Origin: Sediminimonas qiaohouensis DSM 21189 | GTDB lineage: Bacteria > Pseudomonadota > Alphaproteobacteria > Rhodobacterales > Rhodobacteraceae | Direction of reading: 5' to 3' | Assembly (NCBI RefSeq): GCF_000423645.1 | Contig: NZ_AUIJ01000003.1 | Span: 62,001 to 126,000, forward strand | Length of the DNA: 64,000 nt | Shown here: positions 15,457-25,175 of the stretch, piece by piece | Layout of the letters: every line of letters begins with the position of its first letter | Numbering within the stretch: position 1 is the first letter of the stretch | Program-made: the position numbers and the translations under genes | The notes under the pieces: generated by a model | Told to the model about the DNA's origin: nothing | What the model saw: the letters and a program-made list of their open reading frames with translations, nothing else | Database searches by the model: none

Positions 15457-17751
15457 ATGACGATCGAGCAAATTTCACTACTTCGGAATGTTGGGCAATT
15501 CGATAATGCTTCCTCTGGCGCCCAGGTGCCGCTGACCCCTTTTTCGGTGATCTACGCGGAGAACGGTCGAGGCAAGACGACGCTCTCGGCCATCCTTAAA
15601 TCTCTCGCATCAGGTGATCCGTCCTTGATCCAGAATCGAAAGCGTTTGAAGGCCAAACACGAGCCTCACGTGATAATTCAGCTGTCGGGCGCGCCGGCGA
15701 TATTCAGGGAAGGCGCCTGGTCCGCGACCCAGCCCGAGATCCACGTCTTCGATGATGCATTCGTCGCCGAGAACGTGTGCTCCGGGATCGAGATCGAAAC
15801 CAGCCATCGACAGAACCTGCACGAGCTGATCCTCGGTGCGCAGGGCGTTGCGTTGAGCAGAGCGCTCCAAGGCCATGTCGAACGGATCGAGCACCACAAC
15901 AAGGACCTTCGTGCTAAGCAGGAAGCTATCCCAGCGGCGGCCCGCGGTCCTTTCAATGTCGATGCCTTTTGTGGCCTCAGCCAGAACAAGGAGATCGGAA
16001 AGGAGATCGAGGAATCCGAGCGGCGGCTGGCGGCCGCAAAGGCCGCCGGAGCGATTCACCAGCGCGCGGCGTTTCAGGCACTCAATTTGCCAGGCTTCGA
16101 TCTGGACCGGATCCGCGACTTGCTGAGTAGAAGCCTCCCGGACCTCGAAGCCGGCGCGGCAGCCCGAGTGCGAGACCACCTGAGGAAGCTTGGCCGGGGT
16201 GGAGAGAGCTGGGTCGCTGAGGGCATGCCACGGATTGAAGCGGCGTCGACGGGCCTCGATCACAGGTCTTGCCCTTTCTGCGCCCAGGACCTTGCAGGTT
16301 CCACCCTGATCCCGCACTATCAAGCCTACTTCAGCGAAGCATACACCCAGCTGAAGGAAGACATTCGAACCCTCGGCCAAGGGGTCGCGGCCGACCACGA
16401 CGGCGAGGTGATGGCTGGTTTCGAGCGATCTGTGCGGGACGCCTCGGAGACCCGCGACTTCTGGAAGGCCTTCACACCGATCCCGGACATCCAAATCGAT
16501 ACCGCGGCGGTCGTCCGCGCATGGACAGCCGCCCGCGAAGGCGTTCTTGAGATACTTCGGGCCAAGGCGGCTTCGCCTCTCGAGCCCCTTCAGCTGCCCG
16601 ATCAGGCCGCCGAAGCCGTCGCGGCATTCGAAGCGCAGCGGAGGTCGGTGGCTGAGGCCTCTGACAATTTCTTGGCCTGCAATGAGGCGATCAAGACGGT
16701 CAAAGAGCAAGCCGCGTCCGCGGATATATCTGCGTTGGAAGGCGACCTCGTGCGGCTGAAGGCTATCAAGGCTCGCTTTCTGCCGGACGTCGCGGCGAAA
16801 TGCGATGAGTATCTGAAAGAGAAGGCCGAGAAGGCCAGGACGGAAGCGGCCAGGACGAAGGCGCGAGAAGCACTTGACAATTACCGCGAGACAATCTTTC
16901 CGGCCTACGAGGTCTCCATCAATGACTATCTCGTGAAATTCAACGCGGGTTTCCGGCTCGGTTCGGTGACCTCGGTGAACAACCGCGGCGGCTCCGCCGC
17001 CAACTACCACGTGGTCATCAACAATGAGAACGTTCCGTTGACGGCCGGCGCCGGCCCGTCATTCCGGACCACCCTTAGCGCGGGGGATCGAAACACACTC
17101 GCTCTCGCCTTCTTCTTCTCGTCGCTCGAGCAGGCCGGCAACCTGGCCGACAAGATCCTCGTGATCGATGATCCGATGACCAGCCTGGACGAACACCGAT
17201 CACTGACGACCATGGAGGTCATGCGGGAGCTGTACGACCAAGTCCGGCAGATCATTGTGCTATCCCACTCGAAACCTTTCCTTTGCGACCTGTGGGCGTC
17301 GGCTGACAAGAACGGCCGCTCTTCCGCTCGGATCGCGCGCGGTAACCCGGGCTCCACGATCATTGCGTGGGACGTTTCTGCGGACGCGGTGACCGAGCAC
17401 GATCGACGGCACAAGCTCGTTCGGGACTACCTTCATAGCGCCGATCATACCAAGGAACGCGAAGTAGCTGCCGCTCTCCGGCACATCCTCGAGAGCTACA
17501 TGCGGGTCGCATGCCCCGCCTACTGTCCGCCGGAGCGCCTTCTCGGGAACTTCCTGATCGAGTGCGAGCAGAAACTCGGAGGGCAGGACGAGATACTGTC
17601 GGAAGCGAACGTTAAGGAGCTGAAGCAGCTATTGGCCTACGCGAACCGCTTTCATCACGACACTAACCCGGCTTGGCAGACGGTATCGATCAACGATGCC
17701 GAACTCGTGGGATACGCCGAGCGCACCCTAAATTTCTGTTCAAGGAATTGA
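15457..17751 (+). CDS. AAA_13 / RloC-like ATPase with zinc hook
   Basis: 764 residues from the chosen ATG; ATGs at 15412 and 15445 are alternatives and the ribosome sites are all weak. ABC-type Walker A YAENGRGKTTLSAIL lies near residue 30. A long helical middle holds CPFCAQD near residue 272, a CxxC as in Rad50/RloC zinc hooks. A signature-like TLSAGDRNTLALAFF and Walker B KILVIDDPMTSLDEHR follow. The C-terminal domain has ALRHILESYMRV (R-x3-E) and ANRFHHDTN, recalling the Arg-Glu-His site of the RloC/PrrC anticodon nucleases. Those proteins back up restriction systems by cleaving tRNA on infection. Position directly after a type III system fits. The nuclease role is inference. Confidence 0.75.
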   Translation: MTIEQISLLRNVGQFDNASSGAQVPLTPFSVIYAENGRGKTTLSAILKSLASGDPSLIQNRKRLKAKHEPHVIIQLSGAPAIFREGAWSATQPEIHVFDDAFVAENVCSGIEIETSHRQNLHELILGAQGVALSRALQGHVERIEHHNKDLRAKQEAIPAAARGPFNVDAFCGLSQNKEIGKEIEESERRLAAAKAAGAIHQRAAFQALNLPGFDLDRIRDLLSRSLPDLEAGAAARVRDHLRKLGRGGESWVAEGMPRIEAASTGLDHRSCPFCAQDLAGSTLIPHYQAYFSEAYTQLKEDIRTLGQGVAADHDGEVMAGFERSVRDASETRDFWKAFTPIPDIQIDTAAVVRAWTAAREGVLEILRAKAASPLEPLQLPDQAAEAVAAFEAQRRSVAEASDNFLACNEAIKTVKEQAASADISALEGDLVRLKAIKARFLPDVAAKCDEYLKEKAEKARTEAARTKAREALDNYRETIFPAYEVSINDYLVKFNAGFRLGSVTSVNNRGGSAANYHVVINNENVPLTAGAGPSFRTTLSAGDRNTLALAFFFSSLEQAGNLADKILVIDDPMTSLDEHRSLTTMEVMRELYDQVRQIIVLSHSKPFLCDLWASADKNGRSSARIARGNPGSTIIAWDVSADAVTEHDRRHKLVRDYLHSADHTKEREVAAALRHILESYMRVACPAYCPPERLLGNFLIECEQKLGGQDEILSEANVKELKQLLAYANRFHHDTNPAWQTVSINDAELVGYAERTLNFCSRN

Positions 17752-17948
17752 TGAGCAGCCTAAAGCTCGAACGGCCGCTTCGGGAGATGCATCGCAGCGC
17801 CGGACTATGGCTCGAATGGTTGCAATGTGGCGTGAGCGACGGGCGGAAAGGCCGTCGGCCCGCGCAGCTGAATGCGGAAGCCGACGCCCTGTTCTTCTCA
17901 TCCGCCCACGCGGCGGCTCATGATAGGCCGGAGCCGAGGAAAAGATGA
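17751..17948 (+). CDS. Small hypothetical protein coupled to the AAA_13 gene
   Basis: 65 residues from the ATG that shares its A with the stop of the preceding gene (TGATG). The product starts MSSLKLERPLREMHRSAGLW and is basic in the middle (GVSDGRKGRRPAQLN). No family is recognised. The one-base overlap implies translational coupling. It could also be a chance frame, so confidence is moderate. Confidence 0.4.
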   Translation: MSSLKLERPLREMHRSAGLWLEWLQCGVSDGRKGRRPAQLNAEADALFFSSAHAAAHDRPEPRKR

Positions 17949-18069
17949 AATCGACCGGCGAGCCGGCAAATCCCCGTCCCCGAACCACCTATGCGGCGGC
18001 TGTTTGTTGGACCCTCGCCGGCCCTGAAGCTGAGACGTGAAAGCTCCGCGCGAGCAGAAATCCCATCTC

Positions 18070-18240
18070 TCAGGCTCCCATTCGCATGTAGCGCTCGTAG
18101 TCGTCCTCCTCGCTCCGGAGCGCCTGAAGCTCGCGTTCCAGGTGCTGCGCGATGGGGACGAGCTTGCGACCATCCTCCGGTCGGGCGCGGAGGATTTCCA
18201 AGATTATCTTGTATGCGGCTTCGAGCCTTTCCGGAGTCAT
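18070..18240 (-). CDS. Small hypothetical protein (56 residues)
   Basis: It encodes a helical, charged product starting MTPERLEAAYKIILEILRAR and ending in EEDDYERYMRMG. An AGGAAGGA ribosome site lies eight bases before the ATG, in the loop of the inverted repeat at 18241-18284. It lies downstream of the integrase on the same strand, as excisionase-like or regulatory genes sometimes do, but no helix-turn-helix is obvious. The frame stays open upstream to 18381; the ATG at 18240 is chosen for its ribosome site. Confidence 0.5.
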   Translation of the reverse strand: MTPERLEAAYKIILEILRARPEDGRKLVPIAQHLERELQALRSEEDDYERYMRMGA

Positions 18241-18284
18241 GAAACGATCCTTCCTCTTTCCTCCGGAGGAGGTCGGATCGTTTC
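18241..18284 (-). promoter_or_regulatory. Inverted repeat abutting a start codon
   Basis: GAAACGATCC (18241-18250) and GGATCGTTTC (18275-18284) are perfect 10-bp complements. Between them is the palindrome CCTCCGGAGG (18260-18269). On the minus strand the stem ends exactly at the ATG (18240) of the 56-residue gene and its ribosome site lies in the loop. It also lies just beyond the integrase stop, so it may combine transcript-end and translational functions. Confidence 0.5.
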
Positions 18285-18302
18285 GAAATGGTCGGAAAAG
18301 GC

Positions 18303-19748
18303 TTACTCGACCCGATATCCTTGGGCCTTGAATTCGGCCTCGATGAGGCTCCAGATCTCTGCGTGTGGGCGCGGTCGCCACGTCTCCGTGGGAAAGGCGA
18401 CCAGCTCGGCATAGAGCGCGCGAAGCCTGAGTTCCGGCCCGTCGCCGTAGACCGGGCGTCCACGAAGCTTGCCGACGGAATGGCCGAGGAGAAATGCTCG
18501 TTCCTCGTTTGTCATGCCTGCAGCCCGGCCGCGTTCTTCCCAGGTGTGCCTCGTGCCGCCGAAGGTATAGGGCTTTCCACCTTCGGGATGTGGGGGGAAG
18601 AGCCCATTGTCCCTCATGAACTTATTGATGTCGCCTGAGAAACTGCCTTTAGATCGATACCGGGAGAAGCCCTCTGGATGGCGACGCATTACTTCGAGTG
18701 CAGCGCCGAGGAGAGGAACGAGCCTGATGGATGCGAGATTCTTGATGTCGCGGGCGTGCTCTCCCTCTTCGACATACCTGATCCGTAAGTGCGGGATTGG
18801 ATGGTTGAGGATGATGTCCTCGGGCGGAACGTGAACGATCTCAGTCTGCCGGCACCCCGTTTCGGCAGCGACAATCCCGATATCGACACGCTCATCGGTT
18901 TCGATCACTTCGGTCAGTCTGCCGCTGACGAGGTCTCGCACCCATGCGACAGGAAGCGCGGGCTTCCCTCCTTGGTTTGAGGATCTGTCCTTTTTCGGCC
19001 TCGATTTGATCTTGAACCCGGCGACCGGGTTGAAAATCTGGCTCGGAAGAGTCCCTGCAAGCTCATGAAACTCGGCAATCATTTGCCTCAGATACCGAAG
19101 GCGCTTGATGGCCTGGTCATCCGAGATACTCCCGGAATTCACTCTATTCTGCCAATGATTGTAGTATCGCCGCGCGTCGTCCTCTGTGATCTCATGCACG
19201 TTCTTGTTCGAGACGACTTCAGAGAAGATTCGTGCGGCGTGCTTGTAGCGGTTGCGCCACTGCCGCATCTGATCGTGGTGCTTCCCTTTCACCTTGTGCT
19301 CCCATCGCTCCTCCATGATCTCTGGCATATCGCGGATCTTTATGTGGGGGACGTCGCAGACCCCGAGTGCCGCAGGTATCACGGGCGAGTCTGCAGAAAT
19401 GACATCGAGCTTCTCGATCCTGTCGACCAGATCCTCGAGCGACCCGGCCAAGAGGCCTTGGATCGGGATATAGGGCAGCTGAAGGTCGTTAAGCAGCGCC
19501 ACCGCAGCTTCGAAGGCCTCGGCCGAGGGCCCCTGGTTTTCTTGCAGCAGGCGGGCCTTCCAAACCTTCCGAAGCGCGTTCTTTTTCAAGAAGGCAGCAG
19601 CTCTCGCCTCTGCTTCATCGCGGGTTTTCAAGGACTGATTGATTTCGGTCCTGGGCTCTACGGTGCGGAATTCCGCAGGAACCCGCCAGCGGAGGTAGTA
19701 GACATTACCACGGCGCTCAACGCCATCGACGCAATTGGGTAAGCTCAT
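18303..19748 (-). CDS. int: Tyrosine-family site-specific integrase
   Basis: 481 residues. The N-terminus (SLPNCVDGVERRGNVYYLRW) is the short beta-rich DUF6538-like segment common to alphaproteobacterial island integrases. It is followed by a core-binding domain and a catalytic domain. Catalytic residues: Arg in AAETGCRQTEIVHV, Arg in FGGTRHTWEER, His in FLLGHSVG and the nucleophile Tyr in RGRPVYGDGPEL. The usual His of HxxR is replaced by Gly here. The gene begins 138 bp inside attR. ATG 19748 has GGAG about ten bases upstream, and that ribosome site lies within the putative arm-type site, so binding of integrase could repress its own synthesis. Confidence 0.92.
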   Translation of the reverse strand: MSLPNCVDGVERRGNVYYLRWRVPAEFRTVEPRTEINQSLKTRDEAEARAAAFLKKNALRKVWKARLLQENQGPSAEAFEAAVALLNDLQLPYIPIQGLLAGSLEDLVDRIEKLDVISADSPVIPAALGVCDVPHIKIRDMPEIMEERWEHKVKGKHHDQMRQWRNRYKHAARIFSEVVSNKNVHEITEDDARRYYNHWQNRVNSGSISDDQAIKRLRYLRQMIAEFHELAGTLPSQIFNPVAGFKIKSRPKKDRSSNQGGKPALPVAWVRDLVSGRLTEVIETDERVDIGIVAAETGCRQTEIVHVPPEDIILNHPIPHLRIRYVEEGEHARDIKNLASIRLVPLLGAALEVMRRHPEGFSRYRSKGSFSGDINKFMRDNGLFPPHPEGGKPYTFGGTRHTWEERGRAAGMTNEERAFLLGHSVGKLRGRPVYGDGPELRLRALYAELVAFPTETWRPRPHAEIWSLIEAEFKAQGYRVE

Positions 19749-19756
19749 AAAAAAGG

Positions 19757-19780
19757 TGCTCCACAGTTTGCCACACAACG
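19757..19780 (+). repeat. Putative integrase arm-type site near attR
   Basis: TGCTCCACAGTTTGCCACAC matches 4609-4628 with four differences, in the same orientation. It covers the ribosome-binding region of the integrase gene. Confidence 0.4.
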
Positions 19781-19885
19781 GAGCCGCCGGTCTTTGTCGG
19801 TTATCCGACCTGTTCAGGCTCCAAGTGTCGGAGAAGTGGGAGCTTTTTCAGGGCGGCGGAAATCGCGTCTCCGCCGCCGATAATT

Positions 19886-19902
19886 CTCTCCTGGGCACCA
19901 TT
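19886..19902 (+). repeat. attR core: 17-bp copy of tRNA-Leu 3' end
   Basis: CTCTCCTGGGCACCATT is identical to 4528-4544. No other part of a tRNA precedes it, so this is the distal boundary of the element. Confidence 0.9.
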
Positions 19903-19927
19903 TCTCCCCAACATGGACGCGCGAAAT

Positions 19928-19948
19928 GCCCCTAAAACAGGGGCTTTT
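19928..19948 (+). terminator. Intrinsic terminator, probably the original one of tRNA-Leu
   Basis: GCCCC-TAAAACA-GGGGC followed by TTTT lies 26 bp beyond attR on the tRNA-Leu strand, with no other gene of that strand before it. The rest of 19749-20092 holds the arm-type site, attR and an ATACCCC/GGGGTAT hairpin (20000-20021), and no gene. Confidence 0.7.
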
Positions 19949-20092
19949 GTCCATTTGGCGGGTGCGCTTTCCTCATGGCTGACCAAGCGACCCCACCCAA
20001 TACCCCGACAAATTGGGGTATCGGGCGGCAGATGCGAATCCTCTCCTCCGTACTGAATTGGTGCCGTCCTTACGGGCGCGGGTGCTGCGGGC

Positions 20093-20716
20093 TCAGGCCG
20101 CGGGCCGAAGCCCGCCGAGGCGCAGTAGCGCATCAACGATCTCTTCGACGCCCCGCCCATGGCGCAGGGCGGCCATCACGAAGGGGCGCTCCTCACGAAT
20201 ACGCGCGGCATCGGCTTTCATCACCTCAAGCGAGGCGCCGACATGTGGCGCGAGGTCGGTTTTGTTGACGATCAGCAGGTCCGAGCGGGTGATCGCCGGG
20301 CCGCCCTTGCGCGGGATGTCCTCGCCCGCCGCCACGTCGATGACATAGAGCGTGATGTCCGCCAGTTCCGGGCTGAAGGTCGCGGAAAGGTTATCACCGC
20401 CGGATTCGATCAGGACGATCTCAAGGCCCGGATGCCGCGCCTCAAGCTGCGCGATGGCCGCAAGGTTGATCGAGGCATCCTCGCGGATCGCCGTGTGCGG
20501 GCAGCCGCCGGTTTCGACCCCGATCACCCGGTCGCGGGGCAACACCTGCATGCGCATCAGCGCCTCGGCGTCCTCCTGCGTGTAGATGTCGTTTGTGATG
20601 ACGCCGAGGCCGTAGCCAGGGTGCAGCGCCTTGGCGAGCTGCGCGGTCAGCGTGGTCTTGCCGGCGCCGACGGGGCCGCCGATGCCGACCCGCAGGGGCC
20701 CGTTCAAAGATGTCAT
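20093..20716 (-). CDS. ureG: Urease accessory GTPase UreG
   Basis: 207 residues. SIMIBI-class GTPase that drives nickel insertion into urease with UreF, UreD and UreE. The P-loop [18 protein letters not shown] is at the N-terminus, [18 protein letters not shown] carries the conserved Cys-Pro-His metal-binding motif, and [18 protein letters not shown] and VNKTDLAP are G-motifs. The start ATG overlaps the ureF stop by four bases (ATGA). It is the last gene of the urease cluster, next to the insertion boundary of the mobile element. Confidence 0.96.
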   Translation of the reverse strand: MTSLNGPLRVGIGGPVGAGKTTLTAQLAKALHPGYGLGVITNDIYTQEDAEALMRMQVLPRDRVIGVETGGCPHTAIREDASINLAAIAQLEARHPGLEIVLIESGGDNLSATFSPELADITLYVIDVAAGEDIPRKGGPAITRSDLLIVNKTDLAPHVGASLEVMKADAARIREERPFVMAALRHGRGVEEIVDALLRLGGLRPAA

Positions 20717-21357
20717 GTGCGAAAGATCCTCGGTTCCATGGGTTCGTGCCGCATCGCGGCGATGTCGGACAGGAACGCCGCGCTCGACAACGAATCGAGG
20801 GGCGCGTCGACCGCCTCGCCCGAGACATCGCGGCAAAGCGGCGTAAGGTGGGCCAGTATGCGCTGCCCCGCGGTCTGGCCGATCGGTGCCAGCCGTTGCG
20901 CGGCCTGCAGCAGGTTGCTGGCCATCGCCTGCAGGTACATCGCGCCCGTCAGCGGTGCGGGCAGCCCGCGCAGGCCAGCCGCGGCGCCCACGGCCACCGG
21001 CAGCACCAGGGGCGGCAGTGCAAGGTCCCATATCGCGTTTGTAGTGGCGGCAAAGGCACGGCCCTGCGCCTCGGCCTCAAGCAGGCGTTCGCGGCCGGCG
21101 GCAAAGGCGCGGGCGGCCTCGTCGATCTCGGGCCACTGCGCCGGCGCCGCCCGGTGCGCGGCGCCCAGAAGCATGCAGTCGCTGCGCCCCGTGCCGTGGC
21201 CGATCACGTCGTGCAGCCACGCTTCCAACTCATGCGCACCGCGCAAGCGCCCGTCGGCCACCGCGGACTCCAGCCCGTGCGAATAGGCGAAAGCCCCCAC
21301 CGGGTACGCCGGCGAGAGCCATTGCGCCAGCGTCAGCACATCCGCGTCACACGGCAT
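20713..21357 (-). CDS. ureF: Urease accessory protein UreF
   Basis: 214 residues. All-helical partner of UreG/UreD that gates nickel delivery. Typical motifs are [21 protein letters not shown] at the N-terminus (Leu-Ser-Pro-x-x-Pro-x-Gly), [15 protein letters not shown] and the central [20 protein letters not shown]. The start is placed at the MPCDADVLT Met because it directly precedes the conserved motif; an ATG 13 codons earlier exists. It overlaps the end of ureE by about 11 bases and ureG by four. Confidence 0.93.
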   Translation of the reverse strand: MPCDADVLTLAQWLSPAYPVGAFAYSHGLESAVADGRLRGAHELEAWLHDVIGHGTGRSDCMLLGAAHRAAPAQWPEIDEAARAFAAGRERLLEAEAQGRAFAATTNAIWDLALPPLVLPVAVGAAAGLRGLPAPLTGAMYLQAMASNLLQAAQRLAPIGQTAGQRILAHLTPLCRDVSGEAVDAPLDSLSSAAFLSDIAAMRHEPMEPRIFRT

Positions 21358-21820
21358 GCGCCGTCGCCCCGTGGGCGTGCGAATGGGTGCGCCCATGGCC
21401 GTAGGCGCCGGCCTCGGGGCGGAAGGGGGCCTGGCCCTCGGTCACGGTGGCGCCGAGATGATTCAACATGTGCCCGATCACCGGATCGCGGCGGATCACA
21501 AGGCGGTCGGCCTCGACCTGGCAGGGCGTGTGGCGGTTGCCGATGTGCCATGCCAGCCGCGCGAGGTTGGCCCCGGTGACGATGAACACGGGTTCCGTGG
21601 CGGCGCGAATGCACACCGCGCCCCCATCGGCGAGGATCAGGGCATCGCCGTCCTCCAGCGACACGGTCTGCTGCAGATCGACAAGGAACTCTGCGCCCCC
21701 GTCGGTGGTCATCCGTTTGCGGCGAAGGAACCGCGCGTCGTAGTCCAGCGTGCAAGTCTCGGCTCCGCCGGTCCAGTCGCCGGCGCGCTTCAGGGTCTGG
21801 GCGAGGGGCAGCTCGGTCAT
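21347..21820 (-). CDS. ureE: Urease nickel metallochaperone UreE
   Basis: 157 residues. UreE binds Ni(II) and delivers it to the UreDFG complex. The central VTGANLARLAWHIGNRHTPCQVE carries the conserved His, DPVIGHMLNHLGATV follows, and the C-terminus ([16 protein letters not shown]) is a His-rich tail for extra nickel. It follows ureC after 9 bp and overlaps ureF. Confidence 0.95.
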   Translation of the reverse strand: MTELPLAQTLKRAGDWTGGAETCTLDYDARFLRRKRMTTDGGAEFLVDLQQTVSLEDGDALILADGGAVCIRAATEPVFIVTGANLARLAWHIGNRHTPCQVEADRLVIRRDPVIGHMLNHLGATVTEGQAPFRPEAGAYGHGRTHSHAHGATAHAV

Positions 21821-21829
21821 GGTCGGTCC

Positions 21830-23541
<1,712 letters not shown>

Positions 23542-23542
<1 letters not shown>

Positions 23543-23847
23543 CACAGCTCTCCCATGATCTGCTGATTGAACCCGAAGACCCGGCGCGCCCCCGCGATCG
23601 GGATCAGCGCCACCTCGCGGCGCTGGCCGGGCTCGAACCGAACCGCCGCGCCGGATACGATGTCGAGCCGCAGGCCGCGCGCCGCCGCGCGGTCGAACTC
23701 CAACGCGCTATTGGCCTCGGCAAAGTGGTAGTGGCTGCCCACCTGCACGGGCCGGTCGCCGGTGTTGGCAATCATCAGCACCGTAACCGGCCGGCCCGCG
23801 TTGAGCGTCAGCATGCCGTCGGCCGCAAATACCTCTCCGGGGATCAT
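23542..23847 (-). CDS. ureB: Urease subunit beta
   Basis: 101 residues, the usual length of a separate UreB. It starts [20 protein letters not shown] and contains the conserved [40 protein letters not shown] and the C-terminal [13 protein letters not shown] longer in-frame opening exists, but family members start at MIPGE. Its ATG overlaps the stop of the small membrane-protein gene by four bases. Confidence 0.97.
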
Positions 23848-24008
23848 TTGCGCCTGCTCCACGCCAGCGCGATCAGCGCCGCCACGACCAGTGCGGATGT
23901 CACCGCCAGCCACTGCGCGCCATCGTGCGGGTGCGTGTGCGCGCCCCCGTGGGCGGCGGCGGGATGTGCGACCAGCAGGGCGGGCAGGGTCAGGAAAAGC
24001 TGTCTCAT
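23844..24008 (-). CDS. Small His-rich membrane protein between ureA and ureB
   Basis: 54 residues. An N-terminal signal-like segment ([20 protein letters not shown]) is followed by a His-rich stretch [14 protein letters not shown]. One transmembrane helix ([14 protein letters not shown]) and the basic end WSRRK complete it. The ATG at 24008 is preceded by GGAGC. It sits in the urease operon with a four-base overlap into ureB, so it is likely translated with urease. The His cluster on the outer face suggests nickel binding at the membrane; that is inference. No named family is recognised. Confidence 0.7.
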   Translation of the reverse strand: MRQLFLTLPALLVAHPAAAHGGAHTHPHDGAQWLAVTSALVVAALIALAWSRRK

Positions 24009-24034
24009 GTGGGGCTCCTTCATCGGATTGGCCA

Positions 24035-24337
24035 TCATCGGATTGGATCGTGAACGGTGACGAGTTTGGTGCCATCGGGGAACGTCGCCTCGACTTGGAC
24101 TTCGCCAATCATTTCGGGGACGCCCTCCATGCAATCCTCGCGCCGGATCACCTGCGCGCCGGCGGTCATCATCTCGGACACCGGGCGGCCGTCGCGCGCG
24201 CCCTCGACCACCGCGTCGGTGATCAACGCGATCGCCTCGGGGTGGTTGAGCTTGACGCCGCGCGCAAGGCGCCGCCGGGCGACCTCGGCTGCCATCGCCA
24301 CCATCAGCTTGTCTTTCTCACGGGGGGTGAGTTTCAT
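24035..24337 (-). CDS. ureA: Urease subunit gamma
   Basis: 100 residues, the usual length. It starts [20 protein letters not shown] and contains [38 protein letters not shown] and the terminal VTVHDPI. It is the smallest structural subunit of the trimeric (UreABC)3 enzyme. It follows ureD after four bases. Confidence 0.97.
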   Translation of the reverse strand: MKLTPREKDKLMVAMAAEVARRRLARGVKLNHPEAIALITDAVVEGARDGRPVSEMMTAGAQVIRREDCMEGVPEMIGEVQVEATFPDGTKLVTVHDPIR

Positions 24338-24341
24338 GCGC

Positions 24342-25175
24342 TCAAAGTCTCCATGATCTGGGAAGGCTGTCGCCGGTCAGCCGGTCAAGCACCGGCAACA
24401 GGGTCTGGCGTAGCGCGTGACCGTCCGCCGCCACCACCCGCATGATCAGCAGGTCGGGCGCCAGCAGGCTCGCGCCGCCGCTCATGGGCAGCAGGGCGCG
24501 CAGCGGGGCCAGCTCTGCCTGTGCCTCGGGGGCGGCATAGACGAGGCTGCACATCGCGGCCGCGCCGTCAGCGACGGACGGGCGCGCGAGCCGATCCGTG
24601 ATCGCCCCGCTCAGGTCCAGCCCATCGCGATAGATCTGCCTGCCGCCCCGGGTGATCGACACGCGATCGCGGAACAGGCCCGTGCGAAGCGTCTCGCCCA
24701 TGGCCGCGCGGCCGAAGAGGACCGGTTCCGCAAACAAGAGCCGCGCCGCCGGGTCCAGCGCCGCGGTCAAGCGCCGCTCAAGGGCGCAGCCGTCGTACAG
24801 GATCAGCTCCTGCGGCAGCCAGAACAGCGTTGCGCCGGTTGCGACGTCAAGCCGGGTCTCGACCCGACCCGGCACCGGCCCCTCGGCGCGGTAGGCGCGC
24901 TCGGCCGCCTGCGTGGTCAGGCACAGCGTCGCGCCGGGCCCGGTCGTGGCCGAGACGGATAGCCGGTCGCCCCCGGTGATGCCGCCCGCGGTGTTCACCA
25001 TGATCGCCTCAAGCCTGTCGTGCGCCCGGGGAAAGACGGACTTGAGCGCACCGGACTGATCCAGCGCGGCCAGCCGCGTCGTGCGCGCCCGGCGCGCGGC
25101 GCCGACGTGAAGCCGCCCGCGCGTGCGCTGGGGACGCGGGGCGCGGGGCGCGTCTGGGGCGATGTCCGGTGTCAC
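24342..25175 (-). CDS. ureD: Urease accessory protein UreD (start uncertain)
   Basis: 277 residues from a GTG at 25175. UreD binds the apo-enzyme and channels nickel from UreG/UreF. Typical motifs are [56 protein letters not shown], and [18 protein letters not shown]. No ATG lies close to the conserved N-terminus. The only ATG in frame is 43 codons upstream (25304), in a stretch unlike UreD. A GTG at V44 of that frame is the best near-cognate start, without a strong ribosome site. First gene of the urease operon, divergent from urtA. Confidence 0.85.
   Translation of the reverse strand: MTPDIAPDAPRAPRPQRTRGRLHVGAARRARTTRLAALDQSGALKSVFPRAHDRLEAIMVNTAGGITGGDRLSVSATTGPGATLCLTTQAAERAYRAEGPVPGRVETRLDVATGATLFWLPQELILYDGCALERRLTAALDPAARLLFAEPVLFGRAAMGETLRTGLFRDRVSITRGGRQIYRDGLDLSGAITDRLARPSVADGAAAMCSLVYAAPEAQAELAPLRALLPMSGGASLLAPDLLIMRVVAADGHALRQTLLPVLDRLTGDSLPRSWRL

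Larger units (their letters stand above)
4528..19902. mobile_element. Integrative mobilizable element with defence cargo, inserted in tRNA-Leu
   Basis: About 15.4 kb lies between two copies of a 17-bp direct repeat, CTCTCCTGGGCACCATT. One copy is the 3' end of tRNA-Leu and the other is just beyond a tyrosine integrase gene at the far end. Inside are a MobA/MobL-type relaxase, a MobC-like gene and an oriT-like site between them. Also inside are a TIR gene, a type III restriction-modification pair, an AAA_13 ATPase and several unknown small genes. No conjugation pore genes (virB-type) are present, so I class it as mobilizable rather than self-transmissible. Genes on both sides (gltBD/uppP and ureG) are housekeeping, which fits insertion into an ancestral tRNA-Leu to ureG spacer. 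Confidence 0.88.
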
